From the NCBI GenBank assembly GCA_900129675.1, contig FSRD01000001.1:1787501-1851500 (forward strand): a DNA stretch of 64,000 bases, given 5' to 3'. The notes beneath the pieces are model-generated. The model saw only the letters and a list, made by a program, of their open reading frames with translations. It did no database searches and had not been told where the DNA came from. Position numbers and translations under genes: made by a program. Positions within the stretch are counted from its first letter, which is position 1, and every line of letters begins with the position of its first letter. Source of the stretch: Bradyrhizobium erythrophlei (lineage in GTDB: Bacteria > Pseudomonadota > Alphaproteobacteria > Rhizobiales > Xanthobacteraceae). Positions 54,203 through 62,832 of the stretch are shown here, piece by piece.

Positions 54203-55579
54203 CTACTTCCGCACGCAGATGACGCGGACCACCGATGCTTTTGCATCCGACGATCCGCCCGATGCATTGACGCCATTGGCTTTGAGGAAATCGCGCACGG
54301 CATCGGCCGGCACCAGCGTCGCCTCTGCGGGCGTGGCATTCGCGGGACCCGCGACCAGCACCGGCGTCAACAGCGCAAGCCCGGCGAACTTGCCGTCGGC
54401 ATCGACCGCCGCCGCGCCGGAAAAGCCGAGCGCCGGCGGCGGCGACAGCGCCACGTCGTTGCCGCCGCCGATCTGGGCCACCGTCGCCTTGACACTGCTG
54501 ACGGTCGCGCCGCCACCCTGGTTCTGCGGATCCGATATGCCGGTGAGGTCGAGCGCCGTCTTCGACGCGCCGCCCGTGAGGTTGAGCGGCTTCAGCCCGC
54601 GCGCACCGTAGATGCGCAGCAAAGCGAGATCGTGGTCCTTGTCCTCGGCGATCCGGTCGGCATTGCCGTAGCCGCCGACCGTGATCGCGAGACATTCGTC
54701 GGTGACCTGACGGTCGGTCACGATCGCGCCGTCGTCGCTGACCACGACGCCGGTGCCGTATTCCACCGTCTTGCGCGGCGGGGGCCCTGCGACCTGCGCG
54801 CCGGTCGGAAACGCGTTGAAGGCGCTCGACATCGCGATCACGACAGGCTCGACGGTATTTTCCGTGGCCTGATCGTAGAGGATGGTGAGGATGCGGACCT
54901 CGTCACCCCTGAAGGTCCCGCGCAGATAGAATTTCTTCAGACCCTGCAGGCCGGACAGCACGAAGAAGTCCGGCTTGACCACGGTGTAGTCGATATTGCG
55001 CCCCGGCTCCTTCTTTTCCCGCTCGGCCAGTTTTGCGGTGGTGGGGTTGGCTTCCTTGCGCCGCGCCAGTTGAATCTGGATCGTTCCGGTGGGCGACGTC
55101 CATTTGGCGCCGTTGGCGTCGCTGGTTTGCTGTGGCGTCAGTTTTGAGGGAATGCCGAGCCGCACGTCGGTGCCGGGATCGGTGACGATCTTCCAGCCGA
55201 CACTGTCCTGCCGCCGTTTCGCGGTGTCGGCGAGGATGGCCCGCTCCTGCGGATTGAGCACGCCGGTCGGCTTGCCGCCGCGGGCTTTCTGGAATTCCTT
55301 GATGGCGGCGACCATGCGCTCGCTGACATCGCCGGTGATCGCGCCATTATACTGGCCGACCCAGGCGAGGTCCGACTGCAGCGCCAGGCGTTCCGCCTGC
55401 ACCATCGCATTCGCCGTCTCCTCCGGCTTTTGCATCGCGGGGCGGATCGGCACCGTGGTCACCACCTTCGGCTTGGCGCCCGCCGTGGTCGGCGCCGTCA
55501 ACTGCGCCTGCGCGGAGGCCCCCGGGACGACAAAAATGTTGGCCACGACCATCAATGTTGCTGAAAGCGCGGATCTCAT
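54203..55579 (-). CDS. Exported trypsin-like protein with degenerate catalytic triad
   Basis: A 458-residue exported protein. Signal peptide to about 24 (LSATLMVVANIFVVPGASAQA). Residues 60-130 resemble a peptidoglycan-binding/EF-hand-like helical domain (YNGAITGDVSERMVAAIKEFQKARGGKPTGVL). Residues about 265-440 are an HtrA/trypsin barrel: GTGVVVSDDGAIVTDRQV, DHDLALLRI and ALGFSGAAAVDADGKFAGL. Asp317 and Ser387 are in place but the catalytic His is Gln291 (TDRQV instead of T-x-x-H-V), so it probably cannot cleave. Start ATG 55579. Monocistronic, in a repeat-rich neighbourhood. Confidence 0.82.
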   Translation of the reverse strand: MRSALSATLMVVANIFVVPGASAQAQLTAPTTAGAKPKVVTTVPIRPAMQKPEETANAMVQAERLALQSDLAWVGQYNGAITGDVSERMVAAIKEFQKARGGKPTGVLNPQERAILADTAKRRQDSVGWKIVTDPGTDVRLGIPSKLTPQQTSDANGAKWTSPTGTIQIQLARRKEANPTTAKLAEREKKEPGRNIDYTVVKPDFFVLSGLQGLKKFYLRGTFRGDEVRILTILYDQATENTVEPVVIAMSSAFNAFPTGAQVAGPPPRKTVEYGTGVVVSDDGAIVTDRQVTDECLAITVGGYGNADRIAEDKDHDLALLRIYGARGLKPLNLTGGASKTALDLTGISDPQNQGGGATVSSVKATVAQIGGGNDVALSPPPALGFSGAAAVDADGKFAGLALLTPVLVAGPANATPAEATLVPADAVRDFLKANGVNASGGSSDAKASVVRVICVRK

Positions 55580-55675
55580 GACAAATCCCGGAAGCCATTG
55601 ACGTGCCGACAATCAAGCACATCTGCTTGGTCGGCAACAACCGCGCCCCGGTTCACGGAACGGGACGGTCCTCCC

Positions 55676-55797
55676 TCGTCCTGAGGAGCCGCCAAGCGGC
55701 GTCACGAAGGATGGGCCACGGCTTCATGGTTCTCCTGGCGATGCGAAAGCGTCGTCCGGAGACGCGCGAAAAACGCGCGCCTCACCATGAGGATCTG
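55676..55797. repeat. Intergenic repeat (TCCTGAGGAG family)
   Basis: CTCGTCCTGAGGAGCCGCC...GTCACGAAGGATGGG and GGTTCTCC...GAGACGCGC...CCTCACCATGAGGATCTGAT resemble the common intergenic mosaic of Bradyrhizobium and Rhodopseudomonas. It lies between the degenerate protease gene and the ThiF-family gene. Confidence 0.55.
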
Positions 55798-55832
55798 ATA
55801 TTTGCGATGCGGCGGAAGGAAGTAATGCGACG

Positions 55833-56633
55833 ATGCTGAGTGCCGACGAACTCGAACGCTACGCCCGCCATATCGTGCTGCGCGAGGTCGGCGGCCCCGG
55901 CCAGACCGCGTTGAAGGAGGCGTCGGTGCTGGTGATCGGCGCCGGCGGATTGGGCGCCCCGGCGCTGATGTACCTCGCCGCCGCCGGCGTCGGTACGCTC
56001 GGCGTGGTCGATGACGACATCGTCTCGCTGTCCAATTTGCAGCGCCAGATCATCCACACCACCCCGGACATCGGACGGCGCAAGGTCGACAGCGCGGCCC
56101 TGCAGATCCATGCGCTCAATCCGCACGTGTATTTTGAGGCGCACGCGGTGCGGCTCGATGCGCGCAACGCGATGTCGCTGATCGGCGGTTACGATCTGGT
56201 GCTCGACGGCTCCGACAATTTCGAGACGCGCTATCTGGTCTCCGACGCCTGCTACCTCGCCGGCAAGCCGCTGATCACGGCGGCGCTGGGCCAGTTCGAC
56301 GGCTCGCTGACCACGATCCGCGCCCATGAGCGAAATGCGGAAGGCGAGTTCAATCCGACCTATCGCTGCCTGTTCCCCGAACCGCCGCCGCCGGGCACGG
56401 TACCGGCCTGCGCCGAGGCCGGCGTGATGGGTGCGCTGGCCGGCATGTTGGGATCGATGATGGCGCTGGAGGCGATTCGCGAAATCGTCGGTTTCGGCGA
56501 AAGCCTGGTCGGGCGATTGCTGATGGTCGACGCCCGCGCGATGCGGTTCGAGACCCTGCGCTATGCGCGCGATCCGCAAAATCCGCTCAACGGCGATGCG
56601 CCGACGATTAGCGATTTGAGTGGATATCGGTAG
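55833..56633 (+). CDS. HesA/MoeB/ThiF family adenylyltransferase
   Basis: A 266-residue E1-like enzyme that adenylates the C-terminal Gly of a sulfur-carrier protein (MoaD or ThiS type). LERYARHIVLREVGGPGQTALKEASVLVIGAGGLGAPALMYLAAAGVG holds the ATP-binding G-x-G-x-x-G; DDDIVSLSNLQRQIIH, DGSDNFETRYLVSDACYLAGKPLI and CLFPEPPPPGTVPACAEAGVMGALAGMLGSMMALEAI complete the family. No C-terminal rhodanese domain. The usual zinc Cys pairs are not complete, so partner and pathway (molybdopterin or thiamine) stay open. Confidence 0.88.
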   Translation: MLSADELERYARHIVLREVGGPGQTALKEASVLVIGAGGLGAPALMYLAAAGVGTLGVVDDDIVSLSNLQRQIIHTTPDIGRRKVDSAALQIHALNPHVYFEAHAVRLDARNAMSLIGGYDLVLDGSDNFETRYLVSDACYLAGKPLITAALGQFDGSLTTIRAHERNAEGEFNPTYRCLFPEPPPPGTVPACAEAGVMGALAGMLGSMMALEAIREIVGFGESLVGRLLMVDARAMRFETLRYARDPQNPLNGDAPTISDLSGYR

Positions 56634-56645
56634 CCGTGAGGCGTG

Positions 56646-56804
56646 CCCCGGATGCTGCGCAGCCAGCGCGTTCACGCGCGTCTTCGACGCGCTATGTCTT
56701 GCGACGTGATGCGCTGCTGATCCGGGGCCCATCCGGATCAACTCGCGCGTCGGTCCCGGCTCTGCGGCACAGCGTGAAGAACGCTGCACCGCGTCCGGGA
56801 CACG
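56646..56804. repeat. Composite intergenic palindromic repeat, copy D
   Basis: Both hairpins of the 3621-3722 element recur: CCCCGGATGCTGCGCA...GCTGCTGATCCGGGG, then GTCCCGGCTCTGCG...GCTGCACCGCGTCCGGGACA. A GACGCGC-type hairpin is inserted in the first. It lies between the convergent ThiF-family and dehydrogenase genes. Confidence 0.75.
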
Positions 56805-56822
56805 TAAACACCGATCGAAGGC

Positions 56823-57824
56823 TCACAGCATGCTGGGCAGCACGCGATCCGGCGGCTTGTGATTGTCGAGGAAGGTGCGGATATTGATGATCACCTTCTC
56901 GCCCATCTCGACGCGGCCTTCGATGGTGGCCGAGCCCATATGCGGCAGCAGCACCACCTTGCCGGCACGCGCCAGCCGCACCAGTTTCGGACTGACCGCG
57001 GGCTCGTTCTCGTACACGTCGAGGGCGGCGCCGCCGATCTCGCCGGCTTCGATCAGCTTGATCAATGTGTCTTCGTCGATCACTTCGCCGCGCGCGGTGT
57101 TGACGATATAGGCCTCTTTCCGGATCAGTTTCAGCCGCCGTGCCGACAATAGATGGAACGTCGCCGGCGTGTGCGGGCAGTTCACCGAAATGATGTCCAT
57201 CCGCGCCAGCATCTGGTCGAGGCTTTCCCAATAGGTCGCGCCGAGTTCTTCGGCGATGCGCGGCGCTACGGGACGGCGATTGTGATAGTGGATCTGCAGG
57301 CCGAACGCATGCGCCCGGCGCGCCACCGCCTGGCCGATGCGGCCCATGCCGACGATGCCGAGGCGTTTGCCGCCGATGCGATGGCCGAGCATCCAGGTCG
57401 GCGACCAGCCGGGCCAGTTCTTGCCCTCGGTCAGGATCGTAGCGCCTTCGATCAATCGCCGCGGCACCGCAAGAATCAGCGCCATGGTCATGTCGGCGGT
57501 GTCTTCGGTCAACACCTTCGGCGTGTTGGTCACGGTGATGCCGCGCGCATGGGCTGCGGTAACGTCGATATTGTCGACGCCGTTGCCGAAATTGGCGATC
57601 ATCTTGATCTTGCAGTCGGGCGCTTTCAGAATCTCTTCGGTGATCTCGTCGGTGACGGTCGGCACCAATACATCGGCGCTGCAAACCGCCTGCGCGATCT
57701 GCTCCGGCGTCATCGGCGTATCGTCGAGATTGAGCGTGGCGTCGAACAGCTCACGCATCCGGGTCTCGATCGAGTCCGGCAGCTTGCGGGTGACGACGAC
57801 GAGAGGCTTTTTCTTAACCGACAT
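56823..57824 (-). CDS. D-2-hydroxyacid dehydrogenase, glyoxylate reductase-like
   Basis: A 333-residue NAD(P)-dependent reductase. The Rossmann loop is GKRLGIVGMGRIGQAVARRA with Arg-containing YHNRRPVAPRIA following, which suggests NADPH. The catalytic trio is Arg in VNTARGEVIDEDTL, Glu in DVYENEPAVS and His in LLPHMGSAT. The N-terminal substrate domain has FGNGVDNIDVTAAHARGITVTNTP. It fits GyaR/GhrB-type glyoxylate or hydroxypyruvate reductases. Start ATG 57824. Confidence 0.9.
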   Translation of the reverse strand: MSVKKKPLVVVTRKLPDSIETRMRELFDATLNLDDTPMTPEQIAQAVCSADVLVPTVTDEITEEILKAPDCKIKMIANFGNGVDNIDVTAAHARGITVTNTPKVLTEDTADMTMALILAVPRRLIEGATILTEGKNWPGWSPTWMLGHRIGGKRLGIVGMGRIGQAVARRAHAFGLQIHYHNRRPVAPRIAEELGATYWESLDQMLARMDIISVNCPHTPATFHLLSARRLKLIRKEAYIVNTARGEVIDEDTLIKLIEAGEIGGAALDVYENEPAVSPKLVRLARAGKVVLLPHMGSATIEGRVEMGEKVIINIRTFLDNHKPPDRVLPSML

Positions 57825-58229
57825 GTTCTGCTCTCATGAAGCTCCGGCGTGCCAGGCTTTAGCTCGTCAAAAGGCCGCGCCGTTCAGACCTCATTAACCC
57901 GGTTGTTCGACACTGCGATCGTCGCGCGTCCAGGTCTCTACGTGGGTGGCTTCCTCGGTCGTTTTCTCGGTCGTCGTCTTGGCGTTTTCTTGGGTTCCAG
58001 GAAAAACTTCGAGACAGGGTTCGAGAGAAAGTCTGGGGAAAAATTCGGCCATTCTGGTTCTCAACCGTTCCGCTCTCTCTAGCAGAAGGCCGGGCCAAGA
58101 CAAGAACCCCCGGGAATGGGATGCCGGGGTGCGACCGGGACAGACGCAGGGGTCTGGGTTTTTAGGCGTTAGCAGGCGGGTTCAACCCGAAGAATACGGG
58201 TTGAGGGTTTCTCGGCAGGAGACGGATTG
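57825..58229. other. 405-bp region without a confident gene
   Basis: Several short frames overlap here on both strands, but none has both a good ribosome site and a recognisable domain. The best is a minus-strand frame of about 52 codons (57894-58052) reading MAEFFPRLSLEPCLEVFPG then an acidic/Thr-rich tail. A CCCCGG...CCGGGG hairpin (58108-58129) and GGGTT-C-AACCC near 58178 lie close to the next gene, whose promoter must also be here. A TCGGTCGTTTTCTCGGTCGTCGT direct repeat sits at about 57956. Confidence 0.4.
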
Positions 58230-58757
58230 ATGGCGTTGGGGCGTTTCTGTTTGGTCGCGGTGCTGGCGGGGTGCTGGCTTGGCGCGTCCGTCAGCACGGG
58301 ATTTTCGGCCAAGGATTCGGCCGTCACCACCAGCGGCCTGCCGGTGCCGCGTTACGTCAGCCTCAAATCCGATCATGTGAATGTCAGGGCCGGCCCGACC
58401 AAGGACAACGACGTCGCCTGGGTCTACACCCGGTCGGGCCTTCCGGTCGAAATCACCGCCGAGTTCGAAAACTGGCGCCGCGTGCGCGATTCCGAAGGCG
58501 CCGAAGGCTGGGTCTATCATTCGCTGCTGTCGGGCCGCCGCACTGCGGTCGTCACCATGAAGACCAAAGACGAACTCGCGCCGCTCTACGATCGTGCCGA
58601 TCCGGGCAGCGCGGTTGCCGCGCGCCTGCAGGCCGGCGTCGTGGCCCAGGTCAAGAAATGCGCGGCCGGCTGGTGCCGCGTCACCGGCGATGGCTTTGAC
58701 GGCTGGATCGAGCAGCAGCGGCTGTGGGGCGTTTACGCCGATGAGAAGGTGGATTGA
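58230..58757 (+). CDS. Exported SH3-domain protein
   Basis: A 175-residue periplasmic protein. Signal peptide MALGRFCLVAVLAGCWLGASVSTGFSA (a lipobox-like AGC is too N-terminal to be sure). Then a bacterial SH3 domain, YVSLKSDHVNVRAGPTKDNDVAWVYTRSGLPVEITAEFENWRRVRD then GWVYHSLL, and a second, weaker SH3-like repeat (APLYDRADPGS...CAAGWCRVTGDGFDGWIEQ). Such proteins bind cell-wall peptides or enzymes. ATG 58230 follows AGGAGA. Ungrouped gene, divergent neighbours. Confidence 0.88.
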   Translation: MALGRFCLVAVLAGCWLGASVSTGFSAKDSAVTTSGLPVPRYVSLKSDHVNVRAGPTKDNDVAWVYTRSGLPVEITAEFENWRRVRDSEGAEGWVYHSLLSGRRTAVVTMKTKDELAPLYDRADPGSAVAARLQAGVVAQVKKCAAGWCRVTGDGFDGWIEQQRLWGVYADEKVD

Positions 58758-58908
58758 GTATGCTGTCGCCCCGGCCATATGCGCAATTGCGCATCGGGCG
58801 CCAGGACCCATACCGCGTGATTCATCGATGAGGCGCGACAGCAGACGCCTTCGCTAAACGACAAACATCTTTGGTTATCGGCCCCTGCTTTCGCAGGCGC
58901 GACGAGGC

Positions 58909-59400
58909 TCAGCGCTTCTTGCGCAGCCGCACGACCATGTCGACGCGGGCGATCTCGTAGCCTTCGGGCACTTCCGGCATCTTCGACAGCACGAGGTGCG
59001 GATCCGGAATGTCGACCAGCTCGTGATTGTTCTCGAGATAGAAGTGGTGATGCGCGGTGACGTTGGTGTCGAAATAGGTCTTGGTGCCGTCAACGCTGAC
59101 CTGACGCAGCAGGCCGGCATCGGTGAGCTGGTTGAGGGTGTTGTAGACGGTGGCGAGTGACACCGGAACCTTGGCCAGGGTTGCTTCCTCGTAGAGCATT
59201 TCCGCGGTCAGGTGCCGCGCACCCTTGCCGAATAGCAGCCAGCCCAGCGCCATGCGCTGACGGGTCGGCCGCAGGCCGGCAGCCTGCAGCATTTCATTGA
59301 CGTCGTGCCAGGGACACCCGGTCAGCGCCGGCTGATGTGCGGCACTGCGGGAGGCCGGATCGACGGCGTCATCGCTCAAAACCGTGATTTGGTTGGTCAT
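58909..59400 (-). CDS. irr: Iron response regulator Irr
   Basis: Fur-family regulator that controls heme and iron genes of Rhizobiales and is degraded when it binds heme. It has 163 residues, the length of B. japonicum Irr. The heme regulatory motif is GCPWHD with Cys29-Pro30, and the second heme site is His117-His119 (TAHHHFYLENN). The winged helix is GLRPTRQRMALGWLLFGKGARHLTAEMLYEEA then VSLATVYNTLNQLTDAGLL. Start ATG 59400; the upstream in-frame start is not needed. Divergent from fabA. Confidence 0.97.
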   Translation of the reverse strand: MTNQITVLSDDAVDPASRSAAHQPALTGCPWHDVNEMLQAAGLRPTRQRMALGWLLFGKGARHLTAEMLYEEATLAKVPVSLATVYNTLNQLTDAGLLRQVSVDGTKTYFDTNVTAHHHFYLENNHELVDIPDPHLVLSKMPEVPEGYEIARVDMVVRLRKKR

Positions 59401-59729
59401 ATCTACTTTGGTACCGCACGCGCTAATTTGGGCAATATTCTTGTCGAATATAGAAAGGAAACCAGTTAGATGCAAGTTTTTCGCAACTAGAACCGGCCCA
59501 AGGGTTAAGGAGGAACCCGGTGGGACGCGGCGATTTACCCCGTTCCGGTGCTTTGCTGGCTGCGGAGGCCTATGTTACAGAGCGCGCGGACCACATATGC
59601 GATTTCGGCAGAGGCGATAGCCGATAGCATCCTAAGTAGCGCCAATTTGCGGGAAGCGGTCTTCCCGTGGGAAACAGGTCCGGTTCGCTCGAAAGCGCTC
59701 CATCGGGACATCTAGAGAGGCTGAAGACG
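59401..59729. promoter_or_regulatory. irr-fabA intergenic region with possible Fur-type site
   Basis: No gene in 329 bp. On the irr side the minus strand reads TTGCGA-AAAACT-TGCATC (59469-59486). Direct hexamer repeats of TGCGA/TGCATC type have been described as a Fur site at the B. japonicum irr promoter, as far as I recall, so this may be the same site. An ATATTC-N5-GAATAT inverted repeat lies at 59435-59451. The fabA half shows no clear motif except the GAGG ribosome site near 59716. Confidence 0.4.
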
Positions 59730-60251
59730 ATGCTGGATCGGCGCGGCGGTTATGAATATGAGGATTTGCTGGCGTGCGGTCGCGGCGAGCTGTTTGGGCC
59801 CGGCAACGCCCAGTTGCCGCTGCCGCCGATGCTGATGTTCGATCGCATCAGCGAAATTTCCGAAACCGGCGGGGAATACGGCAAGGGCATCGTTCGGGCC
59901 GAACTCGACGTGAACCCGGATCTCTGGTTCTTCGGCTGCCATTTCAAGAACGATCCGGTCATGCCGGGGTGTCTCGGCCTCGACGCGCTCTGGCAGATGG
60001 TCGGCTTTTATCTCGGCTGGACCGGCGGCGAGGGACGCGGCCGTGCGCTAGGCCTCGGTGAGTTGAAGCTCGCCGGTCAAGTGCTGCCGAGCGTCCGCAA
60101 GATTGTGTACAACATCGATATCAAGCGCGTGATGCGCCTAAAGCTCTGGTTAGGCATTGCCGACGGCTGGCTTTCGGCCGATGGCGAGATTATCTATCGC
60201 GCGAAGGATCTGAGGGTCGGGCTGTTCAAGCAGGGCACCGACCCGGCTTGA
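59730..60251 (+). CDS. fabA: 3-hydroxydecanoyl-ACP dehydratase/isomerase FabA
   Basis: Introduces the cis double bond in unsaturated fatty acid synthesis. It has 173 residues in a hot-dog fold: [33 protein letters not shown], catalytic His in [28 protein letters not shown] with Asp on the following helix. Start ATG 59730 gives the standard FabA N-terminus; a GTG at 59667 is in frame but unconserved-looking. First gene of fabA-fabB-fabV. Confidence 0.96.
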   Translation: MLDRRGGYEYEDLLACGRGELFGPGNAQLPLPPMLMFDRISEISETGGEYGKGIVRAELDVNPDLWFFGCHFKNDPVMPGCLGLDALWQMVGFYLGWTGGEGRGRALGLGELKLAGQVLPSVRKIVYNIDIKRVMRLKLWLGIADGWLSADGEIIYRAKDLRVGLFKQGTDPA

Positions 60252-60310
60252 GCAAGACCATCACGCTAGAACACACACACGCTAAAACATAACGGCAGGG
60301 CGAGGCGATC

Positions 60311-61534
60311 ATGAGGCGGGTTGTCATCACGGGGATGGGTATTGTCTCGTCCATCGGAAATAACACCCAGGAAGTGCTGGCGAGCCTTCACGAGGCGAAG
60401 TCAGGGATTACCCGCGCGGAAAAATACGCCGAACTCGGCTTCCGTTCGCAGGTGCAGGGCGCGCCGACGCTCAATCCGGCTGACGTGATCGACCGGCGCG
60501 CGATGCGGTTCCTCGGTGAGGGCGCCGCGTGGAATCACATCGCGATGGAGCAGGCGATCCAGGATTCCGGTCTGGAGCCTGCGGAAGTTTCAAACGTCCG
60601 CACCGGCATCATCATGGGCTCGGGCGGACCGTCCGCGCGCACCATCGTCGAAGCCGCCGACGTCACGCGCTCAAAGGGACCAAAGCGGGTCGGACCGTTC
60701 GCGGTGCCGAAGGCGATGTCGTCGACGGCATCGGCCACGCTCGCCACCTGGTTCAAGATCAAGGGCGTGAACTATTCGATCTCGTCGGCCTGCGCGACCT
60801 CGAACCATTGCATCGGCAATGCCTATGAGACGATCCAGATCGGCAAGCAGGACGTCGTCTTCGCCGGCGGCTGCGAGGAGCTCGACTGGTCGCTGTCGGT
60901 GCTGTTCGACGCCATGGGCGCGATGTCCTCGAAATACAACGCGACGCCGGCAACCGCCTCGCGCCCCTACGACGTCAGCCGCGACGGCTTCGTGATCGCC
61001 GGCGGCGCGGGCGTGGTCGTGCTGGAAGAGCTCGAACATGCCAAGGCGCGCGGCGCGCGCATTTACGGCGAAGTGGTCGGCTATGGCGCGACCTCCGACG
61101 GTTATGACATGGTCGCGCCTTCGGGCGAGGGCGCCGAGCGCTGCATGCGCATGGCGATGGAGCATGTGAAGACGCCGATCGACTACATCAACCCGCACGC
61201 GACCTCGACGCCCGCCGGCGATCCGCCGGAAATCGAGGCGATCCGAAAAGTGTTCGGCACCGGCGACAAATGTCCGCCGATCTCGGCGACCAAGGCGCTG
61301 ACCGGCCATTCGCTCGGCGCCACCGGCGTGCAGGAAGCGATCTATTCGCTGTTGATGATGAACAACGGCTTCGTCTGCGAGAGTGCCAATATCAGCGAAC
61401 TCGATCCGGTGTTTGCCGACATGCCGATCGTGCGCAAGCGCATCGACAATGCCAAGCTCGGCACCGTGCTGTCGAACTCCTTCGGCTTCGGCGGCACCAA
61501 CGCCACGCTGGTGTTCAAGCGGATGGATGCGTGA
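60311..61534 (+). CDS. fabB: 3-oxoacyl-ACP synthase I FabB
   Basis: Elongates cis-3-decenoyl-ACP made by FabA. A 407-residue thiolase-fold condensing enzyme. Active-site Cys in [18 protein letters not shown], His in [14 protein letters not shown] and His in [20 protein letters not shown]; the C-terminal [11 protein letters not shown] is the family end. ATG 60311 follows GGCGAGG. It is 59 bp after fabA, the classic unsaturated fatty acid pair. Confidence 0.96.
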   Translation: MRRVVITGMGIVSSIGNNTQEVLASLHEAKSGITRAEKYAELGFRSQVQGAPTLNPADVIDRRAMRFLGEGAAWNHIAMEQAIQDSGLEPAEVSNVRTGIIMGSGGPSARTIVEAADVTRSKGPKRVGPFAVPKAMSSTASATLATWFKIKGVNYSISSACATSNHCIGNAYETIQIGKQDVVFAGGCEELDWSLSVLFDAMGAMSSKYNATPATASRPYDVSRDGFVIAGGAGVVVLEELEHAKARGARIYGEVVGYGATSDGYDMVAPSGEGAERCMRMAMEHVKTPIDYINPHATSTPAGDPPEIEAIRKVFGTGDKCPPISATKALTGHSLGATGVQEAIYSLLMMNNGFVCESANISELDPVFADMPIVRKRIDNAKLGTVLSNSFGFGGTNATLVFKRMDA

Positions 61535-61612
61535 CGTCGTTTCTTCTCGCTCGCGACAAGACGTAGGCAGGCTGCGGGTGGGCTCTTTGCAGCGATCTGA
61601 ACCGGGGTGGGC

Positions 61613-62785
61613 ATGATTATCGAACCGCGCGTGCGAGGCTTCATCTGCACGACGGCACATCCTGTCGGCTGCGCCAAAAATGTTCGCGAACAAATCGCTT
61701 ATGTTCTTCGCCAGGGGTCGATTCCGGAATGTCCCAAGCGTGTCGCCGTGCTGGGGTGTTCGACCGGTTATGGCCTCGCGAGCCGCATTGTTGCGACCGT
61801 CGCCGGAGGCGCAGAAACGATCGGCGTGTCATTGGAGCGCGAGCCTTCGGCAACCAGGACGGGCAGCGCCGGCTGGTACAACAACCGCGCATTTGAACTC
61901 GAGGCCGAGAAGATCGGACGGTCTCCCCTCACGCTCGAGGGCGACGCCTTCTCCAACGACTTGAAAAAGACGTTCATCGACCGTGTGCGCGAAAAGTTCG
62001 GACAGCTGGACATGCTGATCTACAGCATGGCCGCTCCGGTCCGGACAGACCCGGACACCGGCAAGACCTATCGCTCGGCGATCAAACCACTGGGCGCTCC
62101 CGTCGACATCAAGACTCTCAACACTGAAACCGGCGAGGTCTTTGAGACGACCATTGCGCCGGCGAGTGAGGATGAGGCGACCGCCACGGTGGCGGTCATG
62201 GGCGGCGATGACTGGAAGCGCTGGATCGACCAACTCGCGGACGCTGGTGTCCTGGCGCCGGGCTTCCGGACGCTCAACTACACCTATATCGGCAGCGAAT
62301 TGACCTGGCCTATCTACTGGAAAGGCACCCTGGGGCGCGCCAAAGTCGATCTCGACCGCAAGGCAGAAGAAATCCGCGGCCGGCTCGGCCAGGACGCTGC
62401 CCGCGTGGTGGCGCTGAAGGCCGTGGTCACCCAGGCGAGTTCAGCCATTCCGGTGGTTCCGCTTTATGGGACGGTGCTGTTCAAGGTCATGAAGCAGCTC
62501 CAGCTCCACGAAGGATGCATCGAACAGATCGATCGCCTTTTCCGCACGCGCCTTGGCGCGGGCGTCGAAGTCGATGAGGCCCAGCGCATTCGAGTCGACG
62601 ACTGGGAGCTTTCGCCCGAAGTCCAGGCGGAGGTGTCGCGACGATGGCCTGTCCTTTCCACGGAAACGCTCGGCGAATTGGCGGACCTTCCAGAATACAG
62701 GAGCCAGTTCCTTCGCCTGTTCGGATTTGGCATCGACGGCGTCGACTACTCACAGGACGTGGATCCCCGCGTCGTGCCAGATTAA
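61613..62785 (+). CDS. fabV: trans-2-enoyl-ACP/CoA reductase FabV
   Basis: NADH-dependent enoyl reductase of the FabV type, 390 residues. IIEPRVRGFICTTAHPVGCAKNV is the family start, LGCSTGYGLASRI the cofactor loop, RTGSAGWYNNRAFE and SMAAPVRTDPDTGKTY FabV-specific blocks. The catalytic Y-x8-K is in IYWKGTLGRAKVDLDRKA (Tyr, eight residues, Lys), two residues longer than in FabI-type Y-x6-K. FabV enzymes are typically triclosan-resistant. ATG 61613 preferred over GTG 61607. It follows fabAB, where relatives usually carry fabI. Confidence 0.94.
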   Translation: MIIEPRVRGFICTTAHPVGCAKNVREQIAYVLRQGSIPECPKRVAVLGCSTGYGLASRIVATVAGGAETIGVSLEREPSATRTGSAGWYNNRAFELEAEKIGRSPLTLEGDAFSNDLKKTFIDRVREKFGQLDMLIYSMAAPVRTDPDTGKTYRSAIKPLGAPVDIKTLNTETGEVFETTIAPASEDEATATVAVMGGDDWKRWIDQLADAGVLAPGFRTLNYTYIGSELTWPIYWKGTLGRAKVDLDRKAEEIRGRLGQDAARVVALKAVVTQASSAIPVVPLYGTVLFKVMKQLQLHEGCIEQIDRLFRTRLGAGVEVDEAQRIRVDDWELSPEVQAEVSRRWPVLSTETLGELADLPEYRSQFLRLFGFGIDGVDYSQDVDPRVVPD

Positions 62786-62832
62786 GCCGATCGGGAAACG
62801 AGCCTTTCAGGCCTGCCGGGTGGAGGTTGGGC

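Noticed and set aside
57946..58230. Plus-strand 94-codon frame with a hydrophobic start
   Set aside because: No ribosome site, unlikely amino acid pattern, and it overlaps other equally weak frames; left as an unassigned gap.
59435..59451. ATATTC-N5-GAATAT as an Irr iron control element
   Set aside because: Spacing and arm sequence do not fit the TTTAGAA-N3-TTCTAAA type of element; kept only as an unassigned inverted repeat.
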